Shown here: positions 17,979 to 26,923 of the stretch, one piece after another
How the letters are laid out: each line of letters opens with the position of its first letter
How positions within the stretch are numbered: the first letter of the stretch is position 1
Program-made: the position numbers and the translations under genes
From: Poriferisodalis sp026713105
GTDB taxonomy: Bacteria > Actinomycetota > Acidimicrobiia > Acidimicrobiales > Poriferisodalaceae
Direction: 5' to 3'
DNA: 64,000 nt
Assembly (NCBI GenBank): GCA_965115995.1
Contig: OZ220472.1
Span: 3,472,001-3,536,000 of the forward strand
Notes under the pieces: generated by a model
Databases searched by the model: none
The model's input: only the letters and a program-made list of their open reading frames with translations
Told to the model about the DNA's origin: nothing

Positions 17979-19490
17979 ATGGCGCGCCGAGGTCGTAGGC
18001 GCCACGCCGAGACCGCTGCGCCGGCGCCCCTGGGCCAAGCACGCAACACGTTCCCGCCGCTCGAAATCATCAGCGCCGACGAAGTCGAACGCATCCACGA
18101 GGCATCGCTGCGGGTGCTGTGCGAGATCGGCATCAACTTCCTGCTGCCCGAAGCGGTACAGATCTTGTGCGCTGCAGGTGCAAGCTCCGACGACGGCGTG
18201 CGCGTGCGGTTCGAGCCCGAAATGGTCACCGAGCAGGTCGCACTCGCACCGTCGCAGTTCACGCTGCATGCCCGCGACCCGGTCAACAGCGTTGTCTTCG
18301 GCGACGACTGGGTGGTGTTCGGCATGGTCGGCAGCCCGCCGAACGTGTCCGACCTCGACCGCGGCCGGGTCACCGGCAACTACGCCGACTTCTGCAACAT
18401 GCTGCGGTTGCAGCAATCGCTCGACGCTGCAGATACCTGCACCGGCCACTCCGTCGAGCCAATCGATCTCGAAGTGCGCACACGCCATCTGGACGCCGTG
18501 TCTGCCATGTACACGCTGTCGACCAAGCCCGGCTTCTGCTACTCGCTGGGGCGCACACGCGTCAGCGACGCCATCGAGATCGCCCGCATCGCTCGCGGCA
18601 TCGACCACGACACGCTCCTGCGCGAACCGTCCATCCACACAGTGGTGAACGCCAACTCCCCGCTCGTGTACGACAAGCCGATGCTGGAAGGCGCGATCGA
18701 GCTCGCCCGCCACGGCCAGCCGGTCGTGTTCACGCCGTTCACCCTCGCGGGGGCGATGGCGCCGGTCACCATCGCCGGCGCGCTCACCTTGCAGAACGCC
18801 GAGGCGCTCGCGGGCATCACGCTGTCGCAGCTGGTGAACCCCGGCGTGCCCGTCGTGTACGGCAGCTTCACGTCCAACGTCGACATGCGATCGGGTGCGC
18901 CGGCGTTCGGCACGCCCGAGTACGCGAAGGCCACCATCATCAGCGGCCAGCTGGCGCGTCGCTACGGCCTGCCGTTGCGGGCCTCGAACGCGAACGCCTC
19001 CAACGCCCCCGACGTCCAGGCCGCCTACGAGTCCCAGATGTCGCTGTGGGCGTGCGTCGTCGGCGGCATCAACTACGTGCTGCACGGTCTGGGCTGGATC
19101 GAGGGCGGGCTGTGCGCCTCGTACGAGAAGGTGATCATTGACGCCGAGATGATCCAGATGATCCGGGCGATGCTGCAGCCAACGGTGATCGACGACGCGT
19201 CGCTGGCGGTCGACGCCATTGCCGAAGTCGGGCCTGCCAACCACTTCTTCGGCGCTGCCCACACGCTGGAGCGCTACAACACGGCGTTCTACGAGCCGAT
19301 GCTGTCGGACTGGCGCAACTTCGAGACGTGGCAGGAAGACGGCTCGCTCGACGCCACCCAGCGAGCGAACGGCATCTGGAAGCAGCTCTTGGCCGACTAC
19401 GAAGAGCCGCCGATGGACGACGACATCCGCGCCGAGCTCACCGACTTCGTAGAGCGCCGCCGAGCAGAAGGCGGCGTAGAGCCCATCTAG
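17979..19490 (+). CDS. trimethylamine methyltransferase (MttB) family protein, non-pyrrolysine
   Basis: This 503-residue protein is of the MttB superfamily. It forms a TIM barrel that transfers a methyl group from a quaternary or tertiary amine to a cobalamin-binding corrinoid protein. Conserved-looking stretches are FEPEMVTEQVALAP, the region SNAPDVQAAYESQMSLWA and GGLCASYEKVIIDAEMIQM. No in-frame TAG interrupts the gene, so it lacks the pyrrolysine of archaeal MttB. Such homologues include glycine betaine (MtgB) and other betaine demethylases. No corrinoid protein or reactivase is adjacent. A TetR regulator precedes it. Its stop codon lies inside the left arm of an inverted repeat. Confidence 0.88.
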   Translation: MARRGRRRHAETAAPAPLGQARNTFPPLEIISADEVERIHEASLRVLCEIGINFLLPEAVQILCAAGASSDDGVRVRFEPEMVTEQVALAPSQFTLHARDPVNSVVFGDDWVVFGMVGSPPNVSDLDRGRVTGNYADFCNMLRLQQSLDAADTCTGHSVEPIDLEVRTRHLDAVSAMYTLSTKPGFCYSLGRTRVSDAIEIARIARGIDHDTLLREPSIHTVVNANSPLVYDKPMLEGAIELARHGQPVVFTPFTLAGAMAPVTIAGALTLQNAEALAGITLSQLVNPGVPVVYGSFTSNVDMRSGAPAFGTPEYAKATIISGQLARRYGLPLRASNANASNAPDVQAAYESQMSLWACVVGGINYVLHGLGWIEGGLCASYEKVIIDAEMIQMIRAMLQPTVIDDASLAVDAIAEVGPANHFFGAAHTLERYNTAFYEPMLSDWRNFETWQEDGSLDATQRANGIWKQLLADYEEPPMDDDIRAELTDFVERRRAEGGVEPI

Positions 19491-19593
19491 GAGTCTGGTC
19501 GGAAAAGGGGTTTCGGCTGAGCCAACAAGCCGCTGACCTGCGGTTTTGCAACGGAAAGATGTCGAAAATGCGACTTTCCGACCACGCTCCTAG
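19487..19593. repeat. imperfect palindrome overlapping the mttB-like stop codon
   Basis: The 19-bp arms 19487-19505 (CTAGGAGTCTGGTCGGAAA) and 19575-19593 match in inverted orientation at 17 of 19 positions. The left arm includes the last codon base and stop of the methyltransferase gene. Inside, CGGAAAG and CTTTCCG form a second, nested inverted pair around GTCGAAAATG. It is organised like the other arm-and-core elements but with an unrelated core. Confidence 0.85.
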
Positions 19594-19610
19594 CCGCGGA
19601 GGCAACGCGC

Positions 19611-19727
19611 AGATTCGATAGCTGCGGAGGCGCCGAACAGATTCGATAGCTGCGGAGGCGGCAGGAGACTCTGCGACGTTGCGACCTGCTGGATCGCGGG
19701 AGCAGAGGGTCCTGCCGCCTCCGCAGC
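19611..19727 (+). repeat. family A palindromic repeat with duplicated left flank
   Basis: Perfect 18-bp arms (19649-19666, GCTGCGGAGGCGGCAGGA, and 19710-19727) enclose a 43-bp core (19667-19709). The core differs from the menD copy mainly at its two ends and at one internal base. The sequence AGATTCGATAGCTGCGGAGG occurs twice just upstream with a 28-bp period (19611 and 19639), so part of the left arm is itself duplicated. It sits between convergent genes, nine bases before the stop of the acyl-CoA ligase. Confidence 0.93.
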
Positions 19728-19736
19728 GGTCGCGAT

Positions 19737-21266
19737 CTAGTTGATCTGCTTCTCCATGCCTTCCCAATAGGGCGCACGGAGCTTGAACTTCTGGAGCTTG
19801 CCGGTGGCGGTGCGGGCCAGCTCCTCGCGGAAGTCGACGCTGGTGGGGCACTTGAAGTGCGCCATCCGCTCGCGGCAGAAGTCGATGAGCTCCCGCTCGG
19901 TTGGCTCGCCGTCGACGACCACGAGGGCCTTGATGGTCTCGCCCCACTTCTCGTCGGGCACGCCGATCACTGCAACCTCGGTGACTGCCGGATGGCTGAA
20001 CAGCACGTCCTCCACCTCGATGGAGGACACGTTCTCGCCGCCGGAGATGATCACGTCCTTCTTGCGGTCGGAAATGGTGACGTGGTGCTCATCGTCCATC
20101 GTGCCGCCGTCGCCGGTGTGGAACCAGCCGTCGACGATGGCCTCGGCGGTGGCCTCGGGCTGCTCCCAGTAGCCCTCGAGCACCACGTTGGCCCGAGCCA
20201 GGATCTCGCCCTGGCTGTCCACGTCGATCTTGACGCCGATCGCCGGTGCACCCGCCCGGCTCAGCTTGCGGGCCTTGTCGTCGGGCTCGAAGTCGTCCCA
20301 TTCGGGCCGGCAGCGGTTCATGGTCAGCAACGGCGCTGTCTCGGTGAGGCCGTAGATCTGGATGAACTCCCAGCCCAGTTCGGTCTCCATCCGGGCGATG
20401 GTGCGCGTGGGCGGCGGGGCGCCCGCAACCACCATCCGCACCCGTCCGCTGCCGGGAATGGGGCCCTCCCACTCGGCTGCGGCATCGAGCACGGCGGCCA
20501 CCACGGCCGGCGCGCCGCACATCAGCGTCACGCCGTGCTGGTCGATGCGCCGCAGGATCTCGGGGCCGCGCACCTCGCGCTGCACCACGTGCTTGCCTCC
20601 CATGCCGGTCACGGCGTAGGGCATGCCCCAGCCGTTGCAGTGGAACATCGGCAGCGTGTGCAGGTACACGTCGCGGTCGTTGACGCCCGAGTGCCAACCG
20701 AACGTGGTGGCGTTCACCCACAGCGCCCGGTGGGTCTGCTGCACGCCCTTGGGGCGGGCGGTCGTGCCCGAGGTGTAGTTGATGGTCGCGGTGACGTCCT
20801 CGTCGGGCGTCCAGGGGGCGGGCTCGACCCCCGGTGCGTACATCTGGTCGTCGGCGTCGGTGCCCATCACCACGAAGTGCTCGACGTCGATGTCCTTGCA
20901 GGTGTCCTCCATGGAGGGATCTACCAGCAGCATCGTGGCGCCGCAGTGATCGATGATGTAGCTGATCTCGTCGTGGCTGAGCCGGAAGTTGATCGGCACG
21001 AAGATGCGGCCGTAGCCCGACACGCCATAGAACGACGTCATCAACCGGCCAGCGTTCTGGGACACCATTGCGACCCGCTCGCCGTGGCCGATGCCGAGCT
21101 GGTCCAGCTTGGCGGCTTGGGCCCGCACCAGTTCGCCGAACCGGGCGTAGGTGATCCCGCCAAGCCCGCCGCCGGGTGCTTCGGGCTCGTCGGCCAGTGC
21201 CACCCGCTCCGGGTAGACGCTTTCGGCCCGGTACAGGAAGTCGGAAACAGTAAACGGAACCTTCAT
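19737..21266 (-). CDS. AMP-dependent acyl-CoA synthetase (fatty-acyl-CoA ligase type)
   Basis: This 509-residue member of the ANL superfamily has the P-loop TINYTSGTTARPKGVQ, the A5 motif QIYGLTETAP, the A7/A8 segment GWFHTGDGG and DRKKDVIISGGENVSS, and the A10 lysine region RTATGKLQKFKLR. It activates a carboxylic acid with ATP and CoA; the sequence resembles medium or long-chain fatty acid ligases more than acetyl-CoA synthetase. AGGGGAC precedes the ATG on the minus strand. It converges on the MttB-family gene. Confidence 0.9.
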   Translation of the reverse strand: MKVPFTVSDFLYRAESVYPERVALADEPEAPGGGLGGITYARFGELVRAQAAKLDQLGIGHGERVAMVSQNAGRLMTSFYGVSGYGRIFVPINFRLSHDEISYIIDHCGATMLLVDPSMEDTCKDIDVEHFVVMGTDADDQMYAPGVEPAPWTPDEDVTATINYTSGTTARPKGVQQTHRALWVNATTFGWHSGVNDRDVYLHTLPMFHCNGWGMPYAVTGMGGKHVVQREVRGPEILRRIDQHGVTLMCGAPAVVAAVLDAAAEWEGPIPGSGRVRMVVAGAPPPTRTIARMETELGWEFIQIYGLTETAPLLTMNRCRPEWDDFEPDDKARKLSRAGAPAIGVKIDVDSQGEILARANVVLEGYWEQPEATAEAIVDGWFHTGDGGTMDDEHHVTISDRKKDVIISGGENVSSIEVEDVLFSHPAVTEVAVIGVPDEKWGETIKALVVVDGEPTERELIDFCRERMAHFKCPTSVDFREELARTATGKLQKFKLRAPYWEGMEKQIN

Positions 21267-21476
21267 GTCGTCCCCTCAGTGTCGTGTGTCGGTGTGCCGG
21301 TGTCCTGGAGCGGTGCCGCGGGCGCTCAGCCAGTGACGGGACCCGAAGCTTCGATTCTCGCCACGCCCGGGTCGAGGCCGCGCCCGCAGTCGCGCCAACT
21401 CTAGAACGCAGTCATCAGCCAACCGCGGGCAGACACCTCCGAACGCCCTCTGCCCCATGCTCTAGCCTGCGCTGCC

Positions 21477-22118
21477 GTGAGCGTCGAGCGTCGCCGAGTC
21501 CGTCGGGAGTGCTTCAACGCAGACATAGCGCTGCCGTACGAGCTGCGGCTGCTCGACTTCGAGTCCGCAATGCAGGACGTCTACGACTTCTTCTACGACG
21601 TCAATCAGCATCTCGCAGAAAAGGGTCTCGGTCGTCTTGAGGACACAGTGCGGGGCGCGATCTTGTCCGGCGTGGTATCCGACATGTTGACGGCGTACCT
21701 CGCTTCCCATTCGCGAACGCTCGTCACCAACGCCTACCACAACGGTCATCCCGACTTGGTTGTGGCCGGAACGTACCCCGAAAATGCTGTCAAGGCCGGC
21801 GAGGCCGGTGTCGAAGTCAAGGCCACGACAAAGCGGGGCGGAGCGGTGGACACTCACGGCGCCCGAGATCAGTGGTTCTGCGTTTTCGTATACGGCGTGG
21901 ATCGGGAGACCCAACCAGCCGGGACTCGTAGGCCTCTGCGATTCACCGAGGTATATCTGGCACATGTCAGCAATGTGGACTTCCGCCGCAATGAGCGGGG
22001 TGAACTCGGTACGCGGACGGCCACGTTGCACCGCGAAGGGATCGCCAAGCTGCGGGAGAGCTGGGTCTACTTGGACACGGAACCTGAAGTGGACGCCGGA
22101 CCCGAAGCTGGTAACTGA
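21477..22118 (+). CDS. putative type II restriction endonuclease, PD-(D/E)XK type
   Basis: This 213-residue protein is not recognised at family level. It carries GHPDLVV, then GVEVKATTKRGG about 17 residues later, which fits a PD-(D/E)XK core with catalytic D, E and K. It is tail-to-tail with a class beta DNA methyltransferase gene, and their 3' ends overlap by 52 bp (22067-22118). Together with the small winged-helix gene, they form a compact type II restriction-modification cassette. The nuclease role is inferred from motif and context. GTG at 21477 follows a TAGCCT-like -10 element and lacks a clear ribosome site, so it may be translated from a leaderless message. Confidence 0.72.
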   Translation: MSVERRRVRRECFNADIALPYELRLLDFESAMQDVYDFFYDVNQHLAEKGLGRLEDTVRGAILSGVVSDMLTAYLASHSRTLVTNAYHNGHPDLVVAGTYPENAVKAGEAGVEVKATTKRGGAVDTHGARDQWFCVFVYGVDRETQPAGTRRPLRFTEVYLAHVSNVDFRRNERGELGTRTATLHREGIAKLRESWVYLDTEPEVDAGPEAGN

Positions 22119-22996
22119 TAGTCGCGTAGGCGTTTGATAGCACCGACAGCCATGTCGGCGTAGTCGAGATCGCGTTCTACGCCGATGCTGCTGTAGCCAA
22201 CCGCCTCAGCCGCGGCCAGCGTTGAACCCGATCCGGCAAACGGGTCGAGCACCGTCCCTTCGCCGAGAGGCAGCACCGCTCGCACCACCTCACGGAGGAA
22301 GGCCTGCGGCTTCAGGCTCGGATGCGGAGCAAGCCGCCGTTCTGCCTGTTTCGTCGGTGCTGACCGGATGACATCGGCGAACGGACGCTCAGACGAGCGC
22401 CGCCGCAAGCCGCCGGTGCCCCACGCGCGAAGATTGTCTTGAACCCGTCCTTGGAGCGGTTTCCTGAAGAGCAGCCAAGGTTCCCAGCCAGAGCGCGGCA
22501 TCACCGTGACATCGGGAAACTCGTCATGAGCGTTCTTGGGCCGGTCGCCACCTCGCATGGTCATCACCAATCGGACGATCTCCCCGCGCCGCTCGAAGCC
22601 GGCTTCGCAAATGGCATTTGCCACCAAGTGCGAAACCAGTGGATTCGATGCGACGATCACATGCGCGCCGGGCACGAGCACGGGCATGAGGGTGACGGCC
22701 CAACGACCGAAGAAGCAACTCAACTGAGCAAGGTCGGCGGCACTCAGCGTGGTGAAGCGCGGCAAGGGCGAGCGCTGATGGCCGTCAAAGCTCGGCGGGA
22801 GCCGCCACACGCCGCCGCGACCGCTCCGCAGCTTGGCTTGCTGCTCTGGTGAGTACTCCACGAGTCCGTACGGAGGGTCGGTGACGACACCTTGGATGGA
22901 CTGGGGTTCCTGCCCGGCAAGCCACTCGAGACAGTCCGCGTGATACAGCATCGCGCTGCCGACGACGGCGAAGGGCTCAGCGGAGGGTGTAGACAC
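22067..22996 (-). CDS. DNA (N4-cytosine or N6-adenine) methyltransferase, class beta
   Basis: This SAM-dependent methyltransferase has motif IV TDPPYG near the N-terminus and motif I DPFAGSGSTLAAAEAVG near the C-terminus, which is the class beta order. LVASNPL-like and APHPSLKPQAFLREV segments match other small methyltransferases. It should protect the site cut by the convergent nuclease. GTG 22996 is chosen because AAGGTG lies 7 nt upstream; it overlaps the winged-helix gene by 20 bp. ATG 22951 is the alternative. The target base cannot be told from the sequence. Confidence 0.88.
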   Translation of the reverse strand: MSTPSAEPFAVVGSAMLYHADCLEWLAGQEPQSIQGVVTDPPYGLVEYSPEQQAKLRSGRGGVWRLPPSFDGHQRSPLPRFTTLSAADLAQLSCFFGRWAVTLMPVLVPGAHVIVASNPLVSHLVANAICEAGFERRGEIVRLVMTMRGGDRPKNAHDEFPDVTVMPRSGWEPWLLFRKPLQGRVQDNLRAWGTGGLRRRSSERPFADVIRSAPTKQAERRLAPHPSLKPQAFLREVVRAVLPLGEGTVLDPFAGSGSTLAAAEAVGYSSIGVERDLDYADMAVGAIKRLRDYQLPASGPASTSGSVSK

Positions 22997-23219
22997 CGTG
23001 GCGCACCTTGGCAAGCCGACCGTCGGGGTGTGCATTGAGCCGTAGGTAGCTGCGGATTGACGAGGCTGCGACGGTGCCTCCAAGTCGAGCTTCAACTCGT
23101 TCATGGATGTCGCTCACTCGCATGGGGCCGGCGGCGAGTGCCAGCACTTCCTCGATGGCGTCGCGAACTTCGCCTGGCCGCCGTCGAATGGCACTCTTCG
23201 TCGGAGTCGCTTTCACCAT
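22977..23219 (-). CDS. small winged-helix protein of the restriction-modification cassette
   Basis: This 80-residue protein is predicted to be a winged-helix DNA-binding domain (GEVRDAIEEVLALAAGPMRVSDIHERVEARL, split here by the helix-turn, then YLRLNAHPDGRLAKVRHGVYTL). It resembles HARE-HTH or restriction-associated winged helices more than the classic C-protein helix-turn-helix. It overlaps the methyltransferase start by 20 bp and is transcribed first, so it could control expression of the cassette or be a specificity accessory. Confidence 0.68.
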   Translation of the reverse strand: MVKATPTKSAIRRRPGEVRDAIEEVLALAAGPMRVSDIHERVEARLGGTVAASSIRSYLRLNAHPDGRLAKVRHGVYTLR

Positions 23220-23648
23220 CGTGACAATAGACGTCCCGACGTCGTTGCGTCGCGATGATCCTGAGACCGTTACTGGTGACCATGACGCGGCAGGAGGCTC
23301 TTCGGTGGTCGTACGAGAAGCCAGCGAGGAGCAGGTCCGCGTTGACCGGTCTCGAAGCTTGGATCGATGATTGGAGCATCGCGCGAACGTATGTGACAGG
23401 TGTGACATCGACCCGCTGGTCGGGTCCTCGGAGACCAAGAGTTTCGTCAGAGTTTCAAGAACCCTGTTTTCAAGGGTTTACGAAACTGTGTCGAAACTTT
23501 GCGGGCCGAATGTACCCGTGGGACGCCTTGCCTGCCGCGCAAACGCCTTTAGTTGCAGTGGTTTGATGGCGCTCGGCGTAATGTCGGCGCGGTGTCTCCG
23601 GACGAAACTCCGCAGTTGTCGCGTGTCGTACCAGCGGTGGAGAGCCGG
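23220..23648. other. gene-free region with AT-richer hairpin
   Basis: No convincing gene is seen in these 429 bp. An open frame at 23255-23566 has no recognisable homology and an unremarkable start. Near 23440-23490, AGTTTCGT and ACGAAACT are inverted, and inside them AACCCT-GTTTTCA-AGGGTT forms a 6-bp hairpin. The stretch is noticeably less GC-rich than its surroundings. It marks the right edge of the restriction cassette and could hold its promoter and a terminator. Confidence 0.5.
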
Positions 23649-24557
23649 GTGCCTGTGTCGCCGCGAGCTGAGAGTTTCGACGTTCATCTGATCGATGGGA
23701 CCTACGAGCTTTTCCGTCACTTCTTCGCGGTGCCCAGCCGCAAGGCGCCCAACGGCAGCGAGATCGGGGCGTTACGAGGCGTGCTGGGCAACATGGTGAT
23801 GCTGCTGGAGGCCGTCGCAACACACATCGCCGTCGCCACCGATCATGTCGTGGAGTCGTTCCGCAATGATCTGTGGCCGGGCTACAAGGACGGTTCGGGC
23901 ATCGACCCCGACCTGTTGTCCCAGTTCCATCCCACCGAGGAGGCACTGGAGCTGCTGGGCGTCGCCGTCTGGCCGATGATCGAGTTCGAAGCCGACGACG
24001 CCATGGCAGCAGGCGCGGCGATGGCTGACGACGACGAGCGAGTCCGGCAGGTGTTCATCTGCACGCCCGACAAGGACTTGGGCCAGTGCGTGGGCGGCAA
24101 AGTCGTCCAGTGGGACCGCCGGGCCGACGAGGTGATCGACGCGGCAGGTGTCGAGGCCAAGTTCGGCGTCAGGCCCGAGTCGATTCCCGACTATCTGGGA
24201 TTGGTGGGAGACAGCGCCGACGGCTTTCCCGGCCTGAAGGGCTGGGGCGCCAAATCAACATCAGTGATGCTGTCGCACTACGGCCACATCGAGGCGATTC
24301 CCGACTCGCACGAAGACTGGGAGCCCAAGGTCCGCGGCGCTGCAGGCCTCGCTGCAACGCTCGTTGCCGAGCGAGATCAAGCCTTGCTGTTCCGCCGCAT
24401 AGCCACGGTGCGCACCGATGCGCCCGTGTCAGACAGCATTGACGAATTGGCATGGCGTGGCCCGCACAGCGGCTTTGAAGCCCTCTGCAATCAGATCGGC
24501 GCCGAGAACCTGTTCGACCGGGTGATGAATCTGGCGGCCTACCGCGCCGACACGTGA
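23649..24557 (+). CDS. 5'-3' exonuclease (flap/pol I N-terminal domain-like)
   Basis: The 302-residue protein resembles the FEN-type nuclease domain of DNA polymerase I and ExoIX. It shows LIDGTYELFRHFFA at the N-terminus, ATDHVVESFRNDLWPGYKD, the acidic cluster FEADDAMA, FICTPDKDLGQCV, and the helix-hairpin-helix region GLVGDSADGFPGLKGWG. These supply metal-binding carboxylates. It probably removes RNA primers or flaps. GTG 23649 is chosen for the GGAG 6 nt upstream; the frame stays open further 5'. It converges on the VOC gene with a 1-bp gap. Confidence 0.85.
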   Translation: MPVSPRAESFDVHLIDGTYELFRHFFAVPSRKAPNGSEIGALRGVLGNMVMLLEAVATHIAVATDHVVESFRNDLWPGYKDGSGIDPDLLSQFHPTEEALELLGVAVWPMIEFEADDAMAAGAAMADDDERVRQVFICTPDKDLGQCVGGKVVQWDRRADEVIDAAGVEAKFGVRPESIPDYLGLVGDSADGFPGLKGWGAKSTSVMLSHYGHIEAIPDSHEDWEPKVRGAAGLAATLVAERDQALLFRRIATVRTDAPVSDSIDELAWRGPHSGFEALCNQIGAENLFDRVMNLAAYRADT

Positions 24558-24558
24558 G

Positions 24559-24918
24559 TCAGGCGGGCTGATTCAGCTCGATCATGTTGCCGGCAGGGTC
24601 GAAGAAGAACGTCTGGCGGGCAGATGTGCCCGGCAGCGGCACCGGGTCCTTGACCCTCACGCCGGCGTCTCGCAGCTCGGCCACGGTGGCGTCGATGTCG
24701 GCCACCTTGAAGGCCCAGTGCTGGCCCTTGGGCGGCACCCAGTCGGCTACTTCGATGAGATGCACCTCGCCGCCGCCAGGGGTCTGCAGCCACCGCCCGT
24801 TGAAGCCGAAATCGGGCCGATCAAGCTGCTTCATGCCCAAGACGTCGGTATAGAACGGCGCCGCAGCATCCACATCGGCGCAATTGATCGACACGTGATG
24901 CACAGGCCCCAGTTCCAT
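24559..24918 (-). CDS. VOC-superfamily (glyoxalase/bleomycin-resistance-type) protein
   Basis: This 119-residue protein has a single vicinal-oxygen-chelate fold. Putative metal ligands lie in VHHVSINC, EVHLIEV, HWAFKV and NMIEL, spaced as in glyoxalase-like proteins. The exact reaction cannot be told; methylmalonyl-CoA epimerase is conceivable given the carboxylase gene next door, but the sequence does not show that subfamily clearly. Confidence 0.82.
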   Translation of the reverse strand: MELGPVHHVSINCADVDAAAPFYTDVLGMKQLDRPDFGFNGRWLQTPGGGEVHLIEVADWVPPKGQHWAFKVADIDATVAELRDAGVRVKDPVPLPGTSARQTFFFDPAGNMIELNQPA

Positions 24919-24940
24919 GCCCGCAGCTTACGACGTGAGC

Positions 24941-25065
24941 CCAGTAGACACAGATGCCATAGCCAGTAGACACAGATGCCATAGCTGTTGCGGCGGCAGG
25001 AAACTCTGCGACGTTGCGACCAGCCGGATCGCGGGAGCAGAGGGTCATGCCGCAGTCACAGCGGG
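24941..25065 (+). repeat. 22-bp tandem pair plus family A palindromic repeat
   Basis: CCAGTAGACACAGATGCCAT begins a 22-bp unit present twice in tandem (24941-24962 and 24963-24984). It is followed by a family A element: arms near 24984-25001 and 25045-25062 are imperfectly complementary (GCTGTTGCGG against CCGCAGTCACAGC). The 43-bp core (25002-25044) matches the copy at 19667-19709 except at a few bases. It lies between the divergent VOC and carboxylase genes, upstream of both. Confidence 0.9.
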
Positions 25066-25124
25066 CGCAAGTGTCGGTGCGGCACCCGAGCTAGGGAGCG
25101 GCGCGCTCTCGTAGGCTCTGGCAG

Positions 25125-26681
25125 ATGTCTGAGCCGACCATGGACGAGCGGCTGGAAGAGCTCGCCCGCCGCCGCGACGAGGCGCGCAACGCCGGTACCG
25201 AGCGGGCCGTCCAACGCCAGCACGACAAGGGCAAGCTGCTCGCCCGCGAGCGCATCGAGTACCTGTTCGACGACGGCACCTTCCACGAGCTCGACATGCT
25301 TGCTCGCCACAGGGCCCACGACGTCGGCCTCGACGAGCGCCCCTACACCGACGGCATCATCACCGGCTGGGGCAACATCGAGGGCCGCAAGGTCTTCGTG
25401 GCCAGCCAGGACTTCACCGTGTTCGGCGGCGCCCTCGGCGAGGTGTTCGCCGAGAAAACCCACAAGGTCATGGACCTCGCCGAGTCGGTCGGCGCCCCCA
25501 TCATCGGCCTCAACGACGGCGCCGGCGCCCGCATCCAGGAAGGCGTCGTCTCGCTGGCCGGCTACGGCGGCATCTTCCGCCGCAACGTGCTGGCCTCGGG
25601 CGTCATCCCGCAGATCAGCGTCATCATGGGTCCGTGCGCTGGCGGCGCTGTCTACTCGCCCGCCATGACCGATTTCATCTTCATGGTGCGCGACTCCAGC
25701 CACATGTTCATCACCGGCCCCGACGTGGTGAAGACCGTCACCGGCGAGGACGTCACCCTCGAGGAGCTCGGCGGCGCCGGCTCGCACAGCACCAAGTCGG
25801 GCGTGGCCACGTTCGTGGCGGCCGACGAGAAGGCTGTCCTCGACGACGTGCGTTACCTGATGTCGTTCCTGCCGTCGAACAACCTCGACGCACCGCCGGT
25901 CATCGAAGCCACCGACGAGCCAGATCGCTGGTGCCCGTCGTTGCGCGACCTCATGCCGCACAGCCCCAACGTGCCCTACGACATGAAGCAGGTGATCGGC
26001 GAGGTCGTCGACGACGGCGACTTCTTCGAGTACCACGCCGCCTGGGCGGGCTCGATCGTTTGCGGTTTCGCACGGCTCAACGGCCGCTCAGTGGGCGTTG
26101 TGGGCAACCAGCCGATGGTGATGGCCGGCGTGCTCGACATCGAGTCGTCGGAGAAGGCGGCCCGTTTCGTGCGCTTCTGTGACGCGTTCAACATCCCGCT
26201 GCTGACGTTCGTGGACGTGCCCGGGTTCCTGCCCGGCGTCGACCAGGAGCATGGCGGCATCATCCGCCACGGCGCCAAGCTCTTGTACGCCTACTGCGAG
26301 GCGACCGTGCCTCGGGTGCAGGTGATCACCCGTAAGGCCTACGGCGGCGCATATGTCGTCATGGATTCCAAGTCGGTGGGCTGCGACGTCAGCTTCGCCT
26401 GGCCCACGGCCGAGCTGGCCGTGATGGGCCCCCAAGGAGCGGTGGAGATTCTGAACCGGCGCGAGCTGCAGCAGGCCGCCGACCCCGAGGCCCGCAAGGC
26501 GGCGCTGGTCGACGAGTACAGCCGCAAGTATGCGAACCCCTACATCGCCGCCGAGCGAGGCATCGTGGATGCGGTCATCGACCCTGCCGAGACCCGCCAG
26601 AAGGTCATCGCTGCATTCGACATGATCGGCGCCAAGCGCGAGGAGTTGCCGCGCCGCAAGCACGGCAACGTGCCCCTGTAG
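25125..26681 (+). CDS. acyl-CoA carboxylase beta (carboxyltransferase) subunit
   Basis: This 518-residue biotin-dependent carboxyltransferase is of the PccB/AccD5/MmdA type. It transfers carboxyl from carboxybiotin to propionyl-CoA or a related acyl-CoA. The oxyanion-forming motifs are visible as GLNDGAGARIQEG and MGPCAGGAVYSPA in the N-terminal crotonase domain, and RKAYGGAYVVM with GPQGAVEIL in the second. It is followed at 33 bp by the epsilon subunit and then a CoA transferase; a biotin-carboxylase alpha subunit is not in the window. Propionyl-CoA is the likely substrate, in line with the B12-dependent mutase gene 3 kb away. Confidence 0.92.
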   Translation: MSEPTMDERLEELARRRDEARNAGTERAVQRQHDKGKLLARERIEYLFDDGTFHELDMLARHRAHDVGLDERPYTDGIITGWGNIEGRKVFVASQDFTVFGGALGEVFAEKTHKVMDLAESVGAPIIGLNDGAGARIQEGVVSLAGYGGIFRRNVLASGVIPQISVIMGPCAGGAVYSPAMTDFIFMVRDSSHMFITGPDVVKTVTGEDVTLEELGGAGSHSTKSGVATFVAADEKAVLDDVRYLMSFLPSNNLDAPPVIEATDEPDRWCPSLRDLMPHSPNVPYDMKQVIGEVVDDGDFFEYHAAWAGSIVCGFARLNGRSVGVVGNQPMVMAGVLDIESSEKAARFVRFCDAFNIPLLTFVDVPGFLPGVDQEHGGIIRHGAKLLYAYCEATVPRVQVITRKAYGGAYVVMDSKSVGCDVSFAWPTAELAVMGPQGAVEILNRRELQQAADPEARKAALVDEYSRKYANPYIAAERGIVDAVIDPAETRQKVIAAFDMIGAKREELPRRKHGNVPL

Positions 26682-26714
26682 ATCGGCGGCGCAGATGGCA
26701 CGAGCGAGCAACCG

Positions 26715-26921
26715 GTGACAGCGCCTGTGATCAGCGATTCGAACGTGGCCATCACGCCCGCCGCAACTGCGGCCGAAGCAGCGGCCATCGTCACCGCACT
26801 CGAGCTGCTGTGGCCGCGTCCCGCTCCGCCTGCCCCCGACGCAGGCCTGCCCAGCAAGTGGCGTTTCAGCGGCCGCGAGTGGCAAGCCCCCACATCCTGG
26901 CCCGCCGTCCGCTACCGCTAG
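26715..26921 (+). CDS. accE: acyl-CoA carboxylase epsilon subunit
   Basis: This small 68-residue protein has an Ala-rich helix (TAAEAAAIVTALELL) and the C-terminal WRFSGREWQAP, which fits the actinobacterial AccE/PccE epsilon family (PF13822-like). These subunits bind and stimulate the beta subunit hexamer. GTG 26715 follows the beta gene by 33 bp, and the TAG stop lies two bases before the next gene, so the three genes form one operon. Confidence 0.8.
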   Translation: MTAPVISDSNVAITPAATAAEAAAIVTALELLWPRPAPPAPDAGLPSKWRFSGREWQAPTSWPAVRYR

Positions 26922-26923
26922 CC

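Noticed and set aside
17979..19490. Pyrrolysine-containing MttB
   Set aside because: No in-frame TAG occurs in the gene, and no pyl genes are seen.
23255..23566. 103-residue plus-strand frame before the exonuclease
   Set aside because: It has no homology, crosses the hairpin region and lacks a convincing start; it is listed only as part of a gene-free region.
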